Below, one piece after another: positions 1 through 8,371 of a stretch of DNA of 64,000 nt. Numbering within the stretch: position 1 is the first letter of the stretch; each line of letters begins with the position of its first letter. A model generated the notes under the pieces. It ran no database searches, had not been told where the DNA came from, and worked only from the letters and a program-made list of their open reading frames with translations. A program made the translations under genes and the position numbers. Location: the NCBI RefSeq assembly GCF_018476525.1, contig NZ_JAHCST010000001.1:188069-252068 (forward strand), read 5' to 3'. Source of the stretch: Acrocarpospora catenulata (GTDB taxonomy: Bacteria; Actinomycetota; Actinomycetes; Streptosporangiales; Streptosporangiaceae).

Positions 1-20
1 CCCCCCCACGCGAGGGGGGG
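1..20 (-). terminator. C7/G7 hairpin at the window edge
   Basis: Seven C residues (1-7) can pair with seven G residues (14-20) across a 6-base loop. The G run continues beyond the stem. The hairpin lies downstream of the minus-strand genes that end at 213 and 39, so it could terminate that operon. The window cuts the flank, and no U tract can be checked. Confidence 0.3.
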
Positions 21-38
21 GGGCGGGGCGCCGGGATT

Positions 39-146
39 TCAGCGTTCGGCTGGGGCGGCCAGCCGTTCCGCTTCCCAGTGCAGGGCCTCGACGAGCACGA
101 GCTCCAGGTGCAACTCACTGTCGATGAGGCTGTCCAGGACGTCCAT
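39..146 (-). CDS. 35-aa hypothetical small protein
   Basis: This short frame starts at ATG 146, seven bases after a good AGGGAGG ribosome-binding site, and ends at TGA 39. The product (MDVLDSLIDSELHLELVLVE..., ending APAER) is acidic and amphipathic-helix-like, with no cysteines and no signal peptide. It lies 66 bp downstream of the M1 peptidase on the same strand, so it could be the last gene of that operon. I do not recognise a family. Support comes only from the RBS, the open frame and the position. Confidence 0.4.
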   Translation of the reverse strand: MDVLDSLIDSELHLELVLVEALHWEAERLAAPAER

Positions 147-212
147 TCGGGCCTCCCTGACAATCATGACGCCCCATCAGTCACAGAGGTTCACACAACT
201 CTTGAAATTGCA

Positions 213-1487
213 TCAATCGGCCGGAAGTTTGGGGGAGTAGAGCCACCCCGCGAAGAGCGGATCCAGCGAATCAGGGGTGTACCGGGCGGCCAGGTCGGTG
301 AACAGGCCGGTGCTGACCGTCCCGTGCCGGTAGGCCGAGGTCCACTCCCGCAGCAGGGAGAAGAACGGCCCGTCCCCGAGGGCTCCGCGCAGCGCGTGCA
401 GGGTCAGCGCCCCGCGCTTGTAGACCCGGTCGTCGAAGATGCGCCGCGCCCCGGGATCGGCCAGCACGAAGTCCTGCGGCTGCCCCGCCAGCCGGCGCCG
501 CCACCGCCGCGCGTGCCCGGCCGCGGGCTCACCCCCGGACGCCTCCGACCACAGCCACTCCGCGTAGCAGGCGAACCCCTCGTGCAGCCAGATGTCCCGC
601 CAGTGCCCGAGGGTGAGGCTGTTGCCGAACCACTGGTGGGCCAGCTCGTGCGCGACCAGCCGCTCCGAGCCGCGCCCGCCGTCCACGTGGTTGGCCCCGA
701 AAACCGACATGCCCTGCGCCTCGACCGGGATCTCCAGCTCGTCGCTGGTGACCACCACCGTGTAGGACTCGAACGGGTACGGCCCGAACAGATCCCCGAA
801 CACCGTCATCATCCGGTCCTGCCGGCCGAAGTCGTGCCGCACCCGGTCCGCCAGCCGCGCCGGATGGTAGACCCGCTGCGGCAGCTCCCCTGGCAGGTCC
901 GTGGCCACGTACCGCCCGATCTGCACCCCCGCCAGATAGGTGGCCATCTGCTCCGGCGCCTCGTACACCCAGGTGGTGCTGGACGGCCCCTGCGAAACCG
1001 ACACCTTCTTCCCGTTCGCCACCACCCGGTACGGCGAGGCGGCGGTCACCGCGATCCGGAAGGTCGCCTTCTGCCCAGGGAGGTCGTTGCACGGAAACCA
1101 GGACGGCGCCCCCGTCGGCTGGCTGGCCACGATCGCCCCGTCCGCCAGCTGGTCCCACCCCAGCCCGCCCCACGGACTGGATACCGGTTGCGGATTGCCG
1201 CCGTACCGCACCTCGACGGTGAAGGCCCGCCCCTCCGGCAACCACGCCACCGGCTGCACCCGCAGCTTCTCCGTCCGGTGCGCGTACCGCGCCTTGACCC
1301 CGTTGACCTGCACCCGGTCCACCCGCAGCGCCCCCAAGTCGAGTTCGAACCGGCTCAGCGGCGCCGTCGCCACCGCATTGAGCAGCGCGACGCCGGTCAG
1401 CCGGTTGGGCCCGACCCGGTACTCCAGCGACAGGTCGTAGTGCAGCACGCGGTAACCCTCATTACCCCGCCCCGGGAAATAACCCAC
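213..1487 (-). CDS. M1 family metallopeptidase (aminopeptidase-like)
   Basis: Zinc metallopeptidase of the M1 gluzincin family, 424 aa. The signature is visible: HELAHQWFGN in the middle, followed about 19 residues later by the third zinc ligand in LHEGFACYAEWLW. The N-terminal half is the beta-sandwich typical of M1 enzymes. It is much shorter than PepN (about 850 aa) and lacks the long C-terminal helical domain, as do many actinobacterial M1 relatives. The GTG start at 1487 has GGGAG upstream and sits 27 bp after the NRPS-like gene, so the two are probably co-transcribed. No signal peptide is obvious. Its substrate, perhaps the neighbouring NRPS product, is inference. Confidence 0.9.
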   Translation of the reverse strand: MGYFPGRGNEGYRVLHYDLSLEYRVGPNRLTGVALLNAVATAPLSRFELDLGALRVDRVQVNGVKARYAHRTEKLRVQPVAWLPEGRAFTVEVRYGGNPQPVSSPWGGLGWDQLADGAIVASQPTGAPSWFPCNDLPGQKATFRIAVTAASPYRVVANGKKVSVSQGPSSTTWVYEAPEQMATYLAGVQIGRYVATDLPGELPQRVYHPARLADRVRHDFGRQDRMMTVFGDLFGPYPFESYTVVVTSDELEIPVEAQGMSVFGANHVDGGRGSERLVAHELAHQWFGNSLTLGHWRDIWLHEGFACYAEWLWSEASGGEPAAGHARRWRRRLAGQPQDFVLADPGARRIFDDRVYKRGALTLHALRGALGDGPFFSLLREWTSAYRHGTVSTGLFTDLAARYTPDSLDPLFAGWLYSPKLPAD

Positions 1488-1514
1488 CGAACTCCCAACG
1501 CGAAAACTCCCAGA

Positions 1515-4500
1515 TCAGAACCACGCCGCGATCGGGTTGCCGAACCAGCGCGTCCGAGCGGGAAGCGACTCCCCGCGCATGACCAGGGACGCCGGTCCGA
1601 CGGTCGTGTGCTCCCCGACCGTCGCGGCGGGCAGCACGACCCCGTGCGGGCCGAGCGACGATCCGGCCCGCAGTACGACAGTATCGACGCTCATCACCCG
1701 GTCGTGGAACAGGTGGGTCTGGAGCACGCACCCCCGGTTCACCGACACCCCGTCCCCCAGGGTGACCAGGTCGATCTCCGGTAGCCAGTACGTCTCGCAC
1801 CAGACCCCGCGCCCGATCCGCGCCCCCATCGTGCGCAGCCAGAGCACCAGCGGCGCGGTGCCGAGCAGCGGCTGCGCGAACCACGGCGCGGCCAGCACCT
1901 CCACGAAGTTGTCGGCCAGCTCGTTCCGCCAGACGAAGGAGCTCCACAGCGGCCGGTCGCCCGCCCTGATCCTGCCCAGCAGCGCCCACTTGGCCAGCGT
2001 GGTCACGGCGGCGGCCAGGATCCCGGCACCCGCCAGCACCACGCCGCCGAGCAGGGCGGCCGCCGCGTAGCCGTGCCAGAGGGCCAGGCGCAGCAGCGTG
2101 GCCAGGACCAGCACCGCGACCGCCACGGTGGCCATCGCCGGGACGATCCTGCCCAGCTCCACGGCCGCCCGGGCCAGCCGGAGCCGAACGGGCGGGTTGT
2201 AGGTGCGGGCCCGGTCGGCCGCCTCGGCGGTGCGGCGCAGCTCGACCGGGGGCATGCCCAGGTACGACGACCCCGCCTTGGCCTTCTTCGGCGCGGCGGA
2301 GAGCACCCCGACCAGGCCGTCCTTGGGCACCTTCCGGCCCGGGGCGGTCATGCCCGAGTTGCCGAGGAAGGCCCGCTTGCCGATCCGCACGTGATCGACG
2401 CGCATCCGCCCGTCCTCCAGCTCGTACGGGGCGACCATGGTGTCGTCGGCCAGGAAGGCCCCGTCCCCGACGGTGGTCATCGAGGGCAGCGCGAGCACGG
2501 TGGACAGCTCCACGTCCCGGCCCACCTTCATGCCGAGCGCGCGCAGCCAGCCGGGGGTGAACGTGCTGGCGTACAGCGGGAAGAGCCAGACCCTGGCCGC
2601 CGACATCAGCCGCGCGGTCAGCCACGCCTGCCAGGCGACCCGGCTGTGCACCGGATGGCTGCCGGGGTACAGGCGGATTCCGAGCAGCCGGACCGCGACC
2701 ACGGTGAGCAGCGCGAACGTGGCCATGGACGCGACGGTGGCGAGCGGCACGCCAAGCAGCGCCCGCCCGAGCGCCGCCCCGAGCGTGGCCGCGTCGCCGA
2801 TCGCGGCACGCAACAGCAGCAGCCCGGGGAGCGCGGCGGCCACCGGCAGCAGGCTCAGGGTCAGCGCCGACACCGCGTACACCGCCATCCAGCGGCGCGA
2901 GCGGCGCGGCCGCCTGCCCTGGTGCCTGGCCTTGCCGGTACGGCCGGCCGGTGCGCCCGCCCAGCGTTCCCCGGCCGGAACACCCTTGCGGACCGCCGAA
3001 CCGGCCACCACCTGCGCGTTCTTACCGATCCTCACCCCCGGGAAGAGGGTCGACCTGGCCCCCACGGTGGCCCCCGCGCCGATCCGGATCTCGCCCACCC
3101 GGAGGAGATCCCCGTCCAGCCAGTACCCGGTCAGGTCCACCTCGGGCTCCACCGCCGCGTGCTTGCCCACCCGGAGCAGGCCGGTGATCGGCGGCAGCGT
3201 GTGCAGGTCCGCGTCCTGGCCGATCTGCGCGCCCAGCGCCCGCGCGTACTGCGGGATCCACGGCGCGCCCGACAGCTCGCCCACCCCGATCCTGGCCGCG
3301 AACTGCTCGGCGAACCACAGCCGCAGATGCATGCCGCCGCCGCGCGGGTAGACGCCCGGCCGCAGCCCCCGCAGCAAGCCCCGGGCCACGGCGGCGGCCA
3401 GGCTCATCCGGCCCAGCGGCGAGACCACCAGCAGCCAGCCGAACGCCACCCACCACCAGGAAACCGTCGGCAGCCACGGCAGCCCGGCCAGGTTGGCGAG
3501 GGCCATCAGCCCCACCACCCAGCGCAGCGCGCCCACCGTGAGCAGCGGCACCGTCAGCGCGGCCTGCACGGCCGCGGCCCGCGGCGGCACCGGCGCCACC
3601 ACCCGGTCCTGCCCGGCCACCTCGGTGTCCATGGCCGCCAGGTACGCCCCGAGCCCGCGCAACGTCGGATGATCGTAGAGGTCGGCCACCGCGACCCCCG
3701 GATACTGGTCGCGCAGCACCGACACCAGCCGCGCGGCGGCCAGGCTGGTCCCGCCCAGCGTGAAGAAGTCGGCGTCCGGATCGCCCGAGCTCACCCCGAG
3801 GATCTCCTGCCACCGCTCGGCCAGCCACTTCTCGATCCCGGTGAGATCCCCGGTGTCCTCGGCGACCGCGAGCGGCCACGGCAGCGCGTCCCGGTCGATC
3901 TTGCCGGAGGTCCGGGTCGGCAGATCGTCCACCACCGCGAGCCGGGGCACCAGCGCGGCGGGCAGCGCCTCCCGGAGCCGGTCCCGGGCGATGCCGGGGT
4001 CGAAATCCTCTCCGGTCACGACATAGCCGACCAGCAGTTGGTGCCCGGCGCCGGTGGTGCGCACCGCGGCGGCGGCCCCGGCCACGCCCGGCAGGGCCAG
4101 CAGCGCGGCGTCGATCTCGCCCAGCTCGATGCGGCGGCCACCGATCTTGATCTGCTCGTCGGCCCGGCCCACGAAGAGCAGCCCTTCGGGTTCGGCCCTG
4201 ACCAGGTCGCCGCTGCGGTAGGCGCGCGCCCAGCCGAGCGCGGGCAGCGGCGCGTACTTCTCCCGGTCCTTCTCCAGGTCCAGGTACCGGGCCAGACCGA
4301 CGCCGCCGATCACCAGCTCGCCGATCCCGCCCATCGCGACCGGCTCGCCGGTCGGCCCGACCACGGCCAGGTCCCAGCCGTCCAGGGGCAGGCCGATCCT
4401 GACCGGGCCCTGACCGTCGAGCGGGGCCGCGCAGGCCACCACGGTCGCCTCGGTGGGGCCGTAGGTGTTCCAGACCTCCCGTCCCGGCACCGCGAGCCGG

Positions 4501-5393
4501 TCGGCCAGCTCGGGCGGGCAGGCCTCGCCGCCGAAGATCAGCAGCCGTACCTCGTCCAGCGTCTCCACCGGCCAGAGCGAGGCCAGCGTGGGCACCGTCG
4601 AGACGACCGTCACTCCCTTGTCGACCAGCCACGGCCCGAGATCCATCCCGGTACGCACCAGCGCGCGCGGCGCCGGCACCAGGCAGGCGCCGTGCCGCCA
4701 GGCCAGCCACATCTCCTCGCACGAGGCGTCGAAGGCCACGGAAAGCCCCGCCAGCACCCGGTCCCCGGGGGCGATCGGGTCCGCCCGCAGGAACAGCCGC
4801 GCCTCCGCGTCCACGAACGCCGCCGCGCTGCGGTGGGTGACCGCCACGCCCTTCGGCTTCCCGGTCGACCCGGAGGTGAAGATGATCCACGCGTCGTCGC
4901 CCAGCCCGGGCCGTCCGCTCTGCCCCCCGGGCTCGCCCGTCATGGCGACGGTACGGCTCTCGCCGATCACCGCGCACACCCCGGCCTCCTCGAACACCAG
5001 CCGGGCGCGTTCCTCGGGGTCGTCGGCGTCCACGGGCACGTAGGCGGCTCCCGCGTGGAGGACGGCCAGGATCGCGACGTACAGGTCGGCGGTGCCGGAG
5101 GGAACTTGTACGCCGACCCGGTCGCCCCGGCCGATGCCACGTGCGGTCAGCTCCCCGGCCAGGTGGGTGACCTGGGCGGCCAGTTCGGCGTACGACAGGG
5201 GGGTCTGGCCGTCGTCGAGGGCGGTCGCCATGGGGTGGCGGCGTACGGTCGCCGCGAAGACGTCCAGCAGGGTGCGTCCGGGCGGGGCGGCGGCGCCGCC
5301 GCGAAAGATCGCCTTTGTCGGGGGGAAATCGGTGGTCGGATTGGGCAGGGATGTGCGCAAAGATTCCCCCGGTGGTCGACAGAGGGCAGCCAC
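1515..5393 (-). CDS. Pls/PosA-type single-module NRPS with membrane/LbH C-terminus
   Basis: This 1,292-aa membrane synthetase has an adenylation domain (about residues 40-520, core A3 IIFTSGSTGKPKGVA), then a carrier domain with the phosphopantetheine serine in FFTLGGTSLAAARL (about 550-620), then a long C-terminal region. That region alternates hydrophobic helices with hexapeptide-like left-handed beta-helix segments (for example ARSTLFPGVRIGKNAQVVAG). There is no condensation or thioesterase domain. This matches the Pls/PosA family related to poly-epsilon-lysine synthetase, in which the membrane part forms isopeptide bonds. The amino acid activated cannot be read with confidence. The GTG at 5393 is used here, but a TTG about 35 bases downstream (after GGGGGAA) is an alternative. 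The gene is followed by the M1 peptidase. Confidence 0.85.
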   Translation of the reverse strand: MAALCRPPGESLRTSLPNPTTDFPPTKAIFRGGAAAPPGRTLLDVFAATVRRHPMATALDDGQTPLSYAELAAQVTHLAGELTARGIGRGDRVGVQVPSGTADLYVAILAVLHAGAAYVPVDADDPEERARLVFEEAGVCAVIGESRTVAMTGEPGGQSGRPGLGDDAWIIFTSGSTGKPKGVAVTHRSAAAFVDAEARLFLRADPIAPGDRVLAGLSVAFDASCEEMWLAWRHGACLVPAPRALVRTGMDLGPWLVDKGVTVVSTVPTLASLWPVETLDEVRLLIFGGEACPPELADRLAVPGREVWNTYGPTEATVVACAAPLDGQGPVRIGLPLDGWDLAVVGPTGEPVAMGGIGELVIGGVGLARYLDLEKDREKYAPLPALGWARAYRSGDLVRAEPEGLLFVGRADEQIKIGGRRIELGEIDAALLALPGVAGAAAAVRTTGAGHQLLVGYVVTGEDFDPGIARDRLREALPAALVPRLAVVDDLPTRTSGKIDRDALPWPLAVAEDTGDLTGIEKWLAERWQEILGVSSGDPDADFFTLGGTSLAAARLVSVLRDQYPGVAVADLYDHPTLRGLGAYLAAMDTEVAGQDRVVAPVPPRAAAVQAALTVPLLTVGALRWVVGLMALANLAGLPWLPTVSWWWVAFGWLLVVSPLGRMSLAAAVARGLLRGLRPGVYPRGGGMHLRLWFAEQFAARIGVGELSGAPWIPQYARALGAQIGQDADLHTLPPITGLLRVGKHAAVEPEVDLTGYWLDGDLLRVGEIRIGAGATVGARSTLFPGVRIGKNAQVVAGSAVRKGVPAGERWAGAPAGRTGKARHQGRRPRRSRRWMAVYAVSALTLSLLPVAAALPGLLLLRAAIGDAATLGAALGRALLGVPLATVASMATFALLTVVAVRLLGIRLYPGSHPVHSRVAWQAWLTARLMSAARVWLFPLYASTFTPGWLRALGMKVGRDVELSTVLALPSMTTVGDGAFLADDTMVAPYELEDGRMRVDHVRIGKRAFLGNSGMTAPGRKVPKDGLVGVLSAAPKKAKAGSSYLGMPPVELRRTAEAADRARTYNPPVRLRLARAAVELGRIVPAMATVAVAVLVLATLLRLALWHGYAAAALLGGVVLAGAGILAAAVTTLAKWALLGRIRAGDRPLWSSFVWRNELADNFVEVLAAPWFAQPLLGTAPLVLWLRTMGARIGRGVWCETYWLPEIDLVTLGDGVSVNRGCVLQTHLFHDRVMSVDTVVLRAGSSLGPHGVVLPAATVGEHTTVGPASLVMRGESLPARTRWFGNPIAAWF

Positions 5394-5580
5394 CGGCCGA
5401 GCAGGGTGCGGATGTCGCTCGCGCCGGTCTTCCCGGGCCGCCGGACGCGAGGACGCGCCACCTCCATTGAATCAGGCGATTGCTAGAACAATTCCCTTTA
5501 CGCCCGATATATGCCAATAACCTTACGAATGGCCGGAAATATGGAATGAACCCGGACGGCCTGCGCTGCGTACCTCGAAC

Positions 5581-6018
5581 GTGTTGACTCGTTCGCGCCA
5601 GATCGCGCTTGCCGTCTCCGCCGCCGCCCTGCTGTCCGCCGTCGCCTGCTCGGGAAGCGAGAGCGCCGGCCAGGGGGCCGCCACCGAGGTGCCGATGGGC
5701 CCTCCCCCCACCGTCGAGCAGCTCTCCGCCAAGGTCGGCTGCACGCCGGACATCCAGGTCGACGCCGCCGATCTCCGTACCGGCGCCTGCACCACCGAAG
5801 TGGGCCAGTTCTTCGTGAACACCTTCGCCACCCAGCAGGGCAAGGACGAATGGATGGACCAGGCCCCCGAGTACAACCCCCACCTGGTCGGCAACCTCTG
5901 GACCGTCCTCGGCACCCGCGAGGTCCTCGACCAGCTCAGACTCAAACTCGGCGGCGACCTCCACCTCAGCGACCACCGCGTCAAGTCCCCGGCTCCAGCT
6001 GCTGGCGCCGGCTACTAG
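5581..6018 (+). CDS. Putative lipoprotein, hypothetical
   Basis: A 145-aa protein starting at GTG 5581. The N-terminus (MLTRSRQIALAVSAAALLSA) is a positively charged, hydrophobic export signal followed by VAC|SGSES, a usable lipobox, so it is probably a lipid-anchored cell-surface protein. The mature part has two further cysteines (KVGCTPD and TGACTTE), which may form a disulfide, and no enzyme motif I recognise. It is divergent from the NRPS operon across about 190 bp that hold AT-rich promoter-like sequence. Its TAG stop is also the first triplet of a 27-bp tandem repeat. Confidence 0.75.
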   Translation: MLTRSRQIALAVSAAALLSAVACSGSESAGQGAATEVPMGPPPTVEQLSAKVGCTPDIQVDAADLRTGACTTEVGQFFVNTFATQQGKDEWMDQAPEYNPHLVGNLWTVLGTREVLDQLRLKLGGDLHLSDHRVKSPAPAAGAGY

Positions 6019-6096
6019 TGCCCGGCAGGGCCTCGCCTGGGGTAGTGCTCGACAGGGCCGTGCCGGGAGTAGCGCTCGGCAGGGCCGTGCCGGGGG
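6016..6096 (+). repeat. Three tandem 27-bp repeats
   Basis: Units at 6016-6042, 6043-6069 and 6070-6096 share the core CAGGGCC-x-GCC-x-GGG. Units 2 and 3 are almost identical and unit 1 is more diverged. The first unit begins with the lipoprotein stop codon TAG. The repeat fills most of the gap to the permease gene. Confidence 0.9.
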
Positions 6097-6106
6097 CCGA
6101 TGGCTT

Positions 6107-6136
6107 CCTAATCCCACCCATATGGTTGGGTTTTGG
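6107..6136 (+). promoter_or_regulatory. 30-bp imperfect palindrome, candidate operator
   Basis: A dyad centred at 6121/6122, in which 12 of 15 base pairs match. The core is CCCAcCCATATGGtTGGG. It overlaps the TTG at 6133, the upstream start candidate of the TauE/SafE permease. That is consistent with repressor control, and it also argues that translation may begin later, at GTG 6139. Confidence 0.5.
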
Positions 6137-6885
6137 ACGTGGTACTCGGGTTGGGGGAGATCGCCGGGCTTGTTGCGGCCGGTGTGGTGGCGGGTGTGCT
6201 GAGCACGGTCGTCAGCCTCGCCTCGATCGCCTCCTACCCGGCGTTGCTGGCGTTCGGACTGACCCCACTGGCCGCCAACGTCACCAACACCGTCGCGCTC
6301 ATGTTCACCGGCCTCGGCGCGGCGGCCGGATCCCGCCCCGAGCTGGCGGGTCAGGCCGGCCTGGTCCGCCACTACGGCCTGGCCACCGCCCTGGGCGGAG
6401 CCACCGGCGCGGCACTGCTACTGATCACACCGGCCACCGCCTTCGAGAAGATCGCGCCCGTGCTGATCGCGGTCGCCTCGGCGATGTTGCTCCATCCCGG
6501 CGCCGCTCTGCCCGGCCGCCTCACCGGAAGTGCCTGGCTGCGCGCCGGAGTCTTCTGCGTCGCCATCTACATCGGCTACTTCGGCGCGGCCGGCGGAGTC
6601 ATCATGTTCGCCCTGCTCACCGCCGCGATCAACCAGTCCCCGGCCCGGGTCAACGCCATCAAGAACGTCATCGGCATCTTCGCCAACGCCGTAGCCGCCC
6701 TGGGTTTCGCCCTCTTCGCCCCGGTCGCCTGGTCCGCCGTGGCCCCACTCGCGACCGGCCTCCTCCTCGGCGGCCTGATCGGCCCCGCCATCGCCCGCCG
6801 CCTCCCCGGCCAGACCCTGCGCATCCTCACCGCCGTCTCCGGCCTGGCGGTAGCGATCAAGCTGGGTCTGGACACGTACACCTGA
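6133..6885 (+). CDS. TauE/SafE family sulfite/organosulfonate exporter-like permease
   Basis: A 250-aa integral membrane protein of the TauE/SafE (DUF81) family, with about eight hydrophobic segments and the internally duplicated pattern of that family (LASIASYPALLAFGLTPLAA near the N-terminus, YIGYFGAAGGVIMFALL in the second half). Members are proposed to move small anions such as sulfite or sulfoacetate; the substrate here is unknown. The start is uncertain: TTG 6133, GTG 6139 or TTG 6151 are all in frame and none has a strong RBS. An imperfect palindrome overlaps the first. No sulfur-metabolism gene lies beside it. Confidence 0.85.
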   Translation: MDVVLGLGEIAGLVAAGVVAGVLSTVVSLASIASYPALLAFGLTPLAANVTNTVALMFTGLGAAAGSRPELAGQAGLVRHYGLATALGGATGAALLLITPATAFEKIAPVLIAVASAMLLHPGAALPGRLTGSAWLRAGVFCVAIYIGYFGAAGGVIMFALLTAAINQSPARVNAIKNVIGIFANAVAALGFALFAPVAWSAVAPLATGLLLGGLIGPAIARRLPGQTLRILTAVSGLAVAIKLGLDTYT

Positions 6886-6904
6886 GGCTTCCGCCGACCG
6901 GCGG

Positions 6905-7453
6905 TCAGGTCATCGTGACGCTGACGGGGACGGTCCAGCCCTGGCGGCAGACCTTGCGGACCGGGAACTTCTGGTCGCAGCCGTGGACCCAGAAGGTGAT
7001 CTTGAGGCCCTTGGCGACGTTGACGGCGTACCTTCCCGAGGTGCCGCCCGGCAGCGGCGCGCCAAGGACCGAGCCGCCGTTGGAGAGTTCACCCGAAGCC
7101 TGGAAGTACTCGTAGTGGAACGGGTCGGTCGGTCCCCACCGGAAGACCGCCTGGTTGTTCTTCTGGAACGCGGCGACGATCATGCGCTCGCCCTGCTTGG
7201 GACTCCACGCGATCTGCCCGTGCTCGAACCGCTGCTTGCGCCCCGTCATGTTGGGCGGCGTGTACTCCTCAACGGTCGCGCACCCGAACCAGCTGTCGGC
7301 CCCGCCCATGGCCCGCCAGTAGTCGCCGATCAGCCCGTACGGCTGGATCGCACACGTCCCGGCGACGGCGGGCTGCGCGGCGACGCCGACGCTCAGAAAC
7401 GCGGCCGCGGTCATCCCGGTGGCGGCGACGGTACGCCAGATCTTCGTTGCCAT
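6905..7453 (-). CDS. Small secreted LGFP-like protein
   Basis: A 182-aa secreted protein. The start at ATG 7453 is fixed by an AAGGAGGA site five bases upstream. A Sec signal peptide runs to about residue 31 (ending QPAVA|GTCAIQ). The mature protein contains aromatic and Gly-rich stretches (PYGLIGDYWRAMGGADSWFG) that resemble LGFP-type cell-wall-associated repeats, plus four or more cysteines. No catalytic motif is visible. It is convergent with the permease gene with only about 20 bp between them. A surface or extracellular role is inferred from the signal peptide only. Confidence 0.75.
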   Translation of the reverse strand: MATKIWRTVAATGMTAAAFLSVGVAAQPAVAGTCAIQPYGLIGDYWRAMGGADSWFGCATVEEYTPPNMTGRKQRFEHGQIAWSPKQGERMIVAAFQKNNQAVFRWGPTDPFHYEYFQASGELSNGGSVLGAPLPGGTSGRYAVNVAKGLKITFWVHGCDQKFPVRKVCRQGWTVPVSVTMT

Positions 7454-7594
7454 GATTCCTCCTTGATGTCTCTTCGACGGTAGGAAGAACCGGCCCAATA
7501 GGGATCATGGCTAGCCAGCCGAATCAGTAGGGCCAACCCTCCTCAAATCGAGGGTTCAGGCCACGTATCAGGTGCATGCGGGTATCGTCCGGGC

Positions 7595-7699
7595 GTGATC
7601 GAACAGGTCTGGCAGCTGCGCCGTGGCGAGGAGATCCTCGGCGAGATCCAGGTGGGCGGAGGAGATTTCCTTGGTGGACGCTTGGTTCCGCTGGAGTGA
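7595..7699 (+). pseudogene. 34-codon fragment resembling the start of a small actinobacterial protein
   Basis: An open frame from GTG 7595 to TGA 7697-7699 encodes VIEQVWQLRRGEEILGEIQV, then a short tail. The beginning reads like a real protein N-terminus (charged, WxLRxGExxLGEI), but it stops abruptly, as if truncated or frameshifted. It fills the gap between two minus-strand genes. I cannot assign a function. It could instead be a chance frame. Confidence 0.3.
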
Positions 7700-7717
7700 C
7701 GTCCCTTTGGGGTAGCG

Positions 7718-8371
7718 TCACCGGCCCAGGCCCGCCTCCCGGGCCTGGATGATGGCCTGGGCCCTGTCCGCCACCTGGAGTTTGGCGAACACGTTGGAGA
7801 CGTTGTTCCGTACCGTCTTGGGGGACAGCACCAGGCGTTCGGCGATCTGCCGGTTGGAGAGCCCGGCCGCGATCAGTTCGAGGACCTCACGCTCCCGGGC
7901 GGTCAGCTGGGGGAAGGGCTCCTCCTTGGGCGGGCGGACCGTGGCCAGCCGGGCGAAGTAGCGGGTCACCCGACCGGCCAGGGCCGGACCGAAGATCACT
8001 TCACCGCTGGCCACCGCCGTGATCGCCCGCAGGATCTCGGTCTGGTCGGCACCCTTGACCAGGTAGCCCCGGGCTCCGGCGAGCATCGCGGCGAACACGC
8101 TCTCATCGTCGTCGTGCATGGTCAGAGCCAGTACGCCGATCCCGGAATCCCGCTCGAGGATGCGCTGGGTGGCGGCCACGCCGTCCAGGCGGGGCATCTG
8201 GAGGTCCATCACGACGACGTCCGGGCGGAGTTCGGCGGCCAGTGCCACGGCTTCCAGTCCGTCGGCGGCCGTGCCGAGCACCTCCACCGCGCCCGTGGAG
8301 GCGAGCATCATCCGCAGGCCGTCCCGGTAGACCGGATGATCGTCGGCGATCACCACCCGTGGCGGCGTCAT
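7718..8371 (-). CDS. NarL/LuxR-family response regulator
   Basis: A 217-aa two-component response regulator. The receiver domain (residues 1-120) has the acidic pair in VVIADDHPVYRDGL, the phospho-acceptor Asp in VVVMDLQMPRLDG, and the Lys in YLVKGADQ. The C-terminal LuxR-type HTH (about 150-210) reads LTAREREVLELIAAGLSNRQ, then IAERLVLSPKTVRNN. ATG 8371 overlaps the kinase stop by 4 bp (ATGA), so the pair is translationally coupled. Its target may be the two GGGAC-N4-GTCCC dyads upstream of the operon. Confidence 0.93.
   Translation of the reverse strand: MTPPRVVIADDHPVYRDGLRMMLASTGAVEVLGTAADGLEAVALAAELRPDVVVMDLQMPRLDGVAATQRILERDSGIGVLALTMHDDDESVFAAMLAGARGYLVKGADQTEILRAITAVASGEVIFGPALAGRVTRYFARLATVRPPKEEPFPQLTAREREVLELIAAGLSNRQIAERLVLSPKTVRNNVSNVFAKLQVADRAQAIIQAREAGLGR

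Noticed and set aside
2073-5486. Plus-strand frame of over 1,100 codons opposite the NRPS
   Set aside because: His/Arg/Gln-rich antisense shadow with no domain or RBS.
3022-6372. Large minus-strand frame of over 1,100 codons across the NRPS gene, the intergenic region and the lipoprotein gene
   Set aside because: Arg/Gly/Pro-rich shadow of the NRPS and lipoprotein genes. It runs through a promoter region and a tandem repeat.
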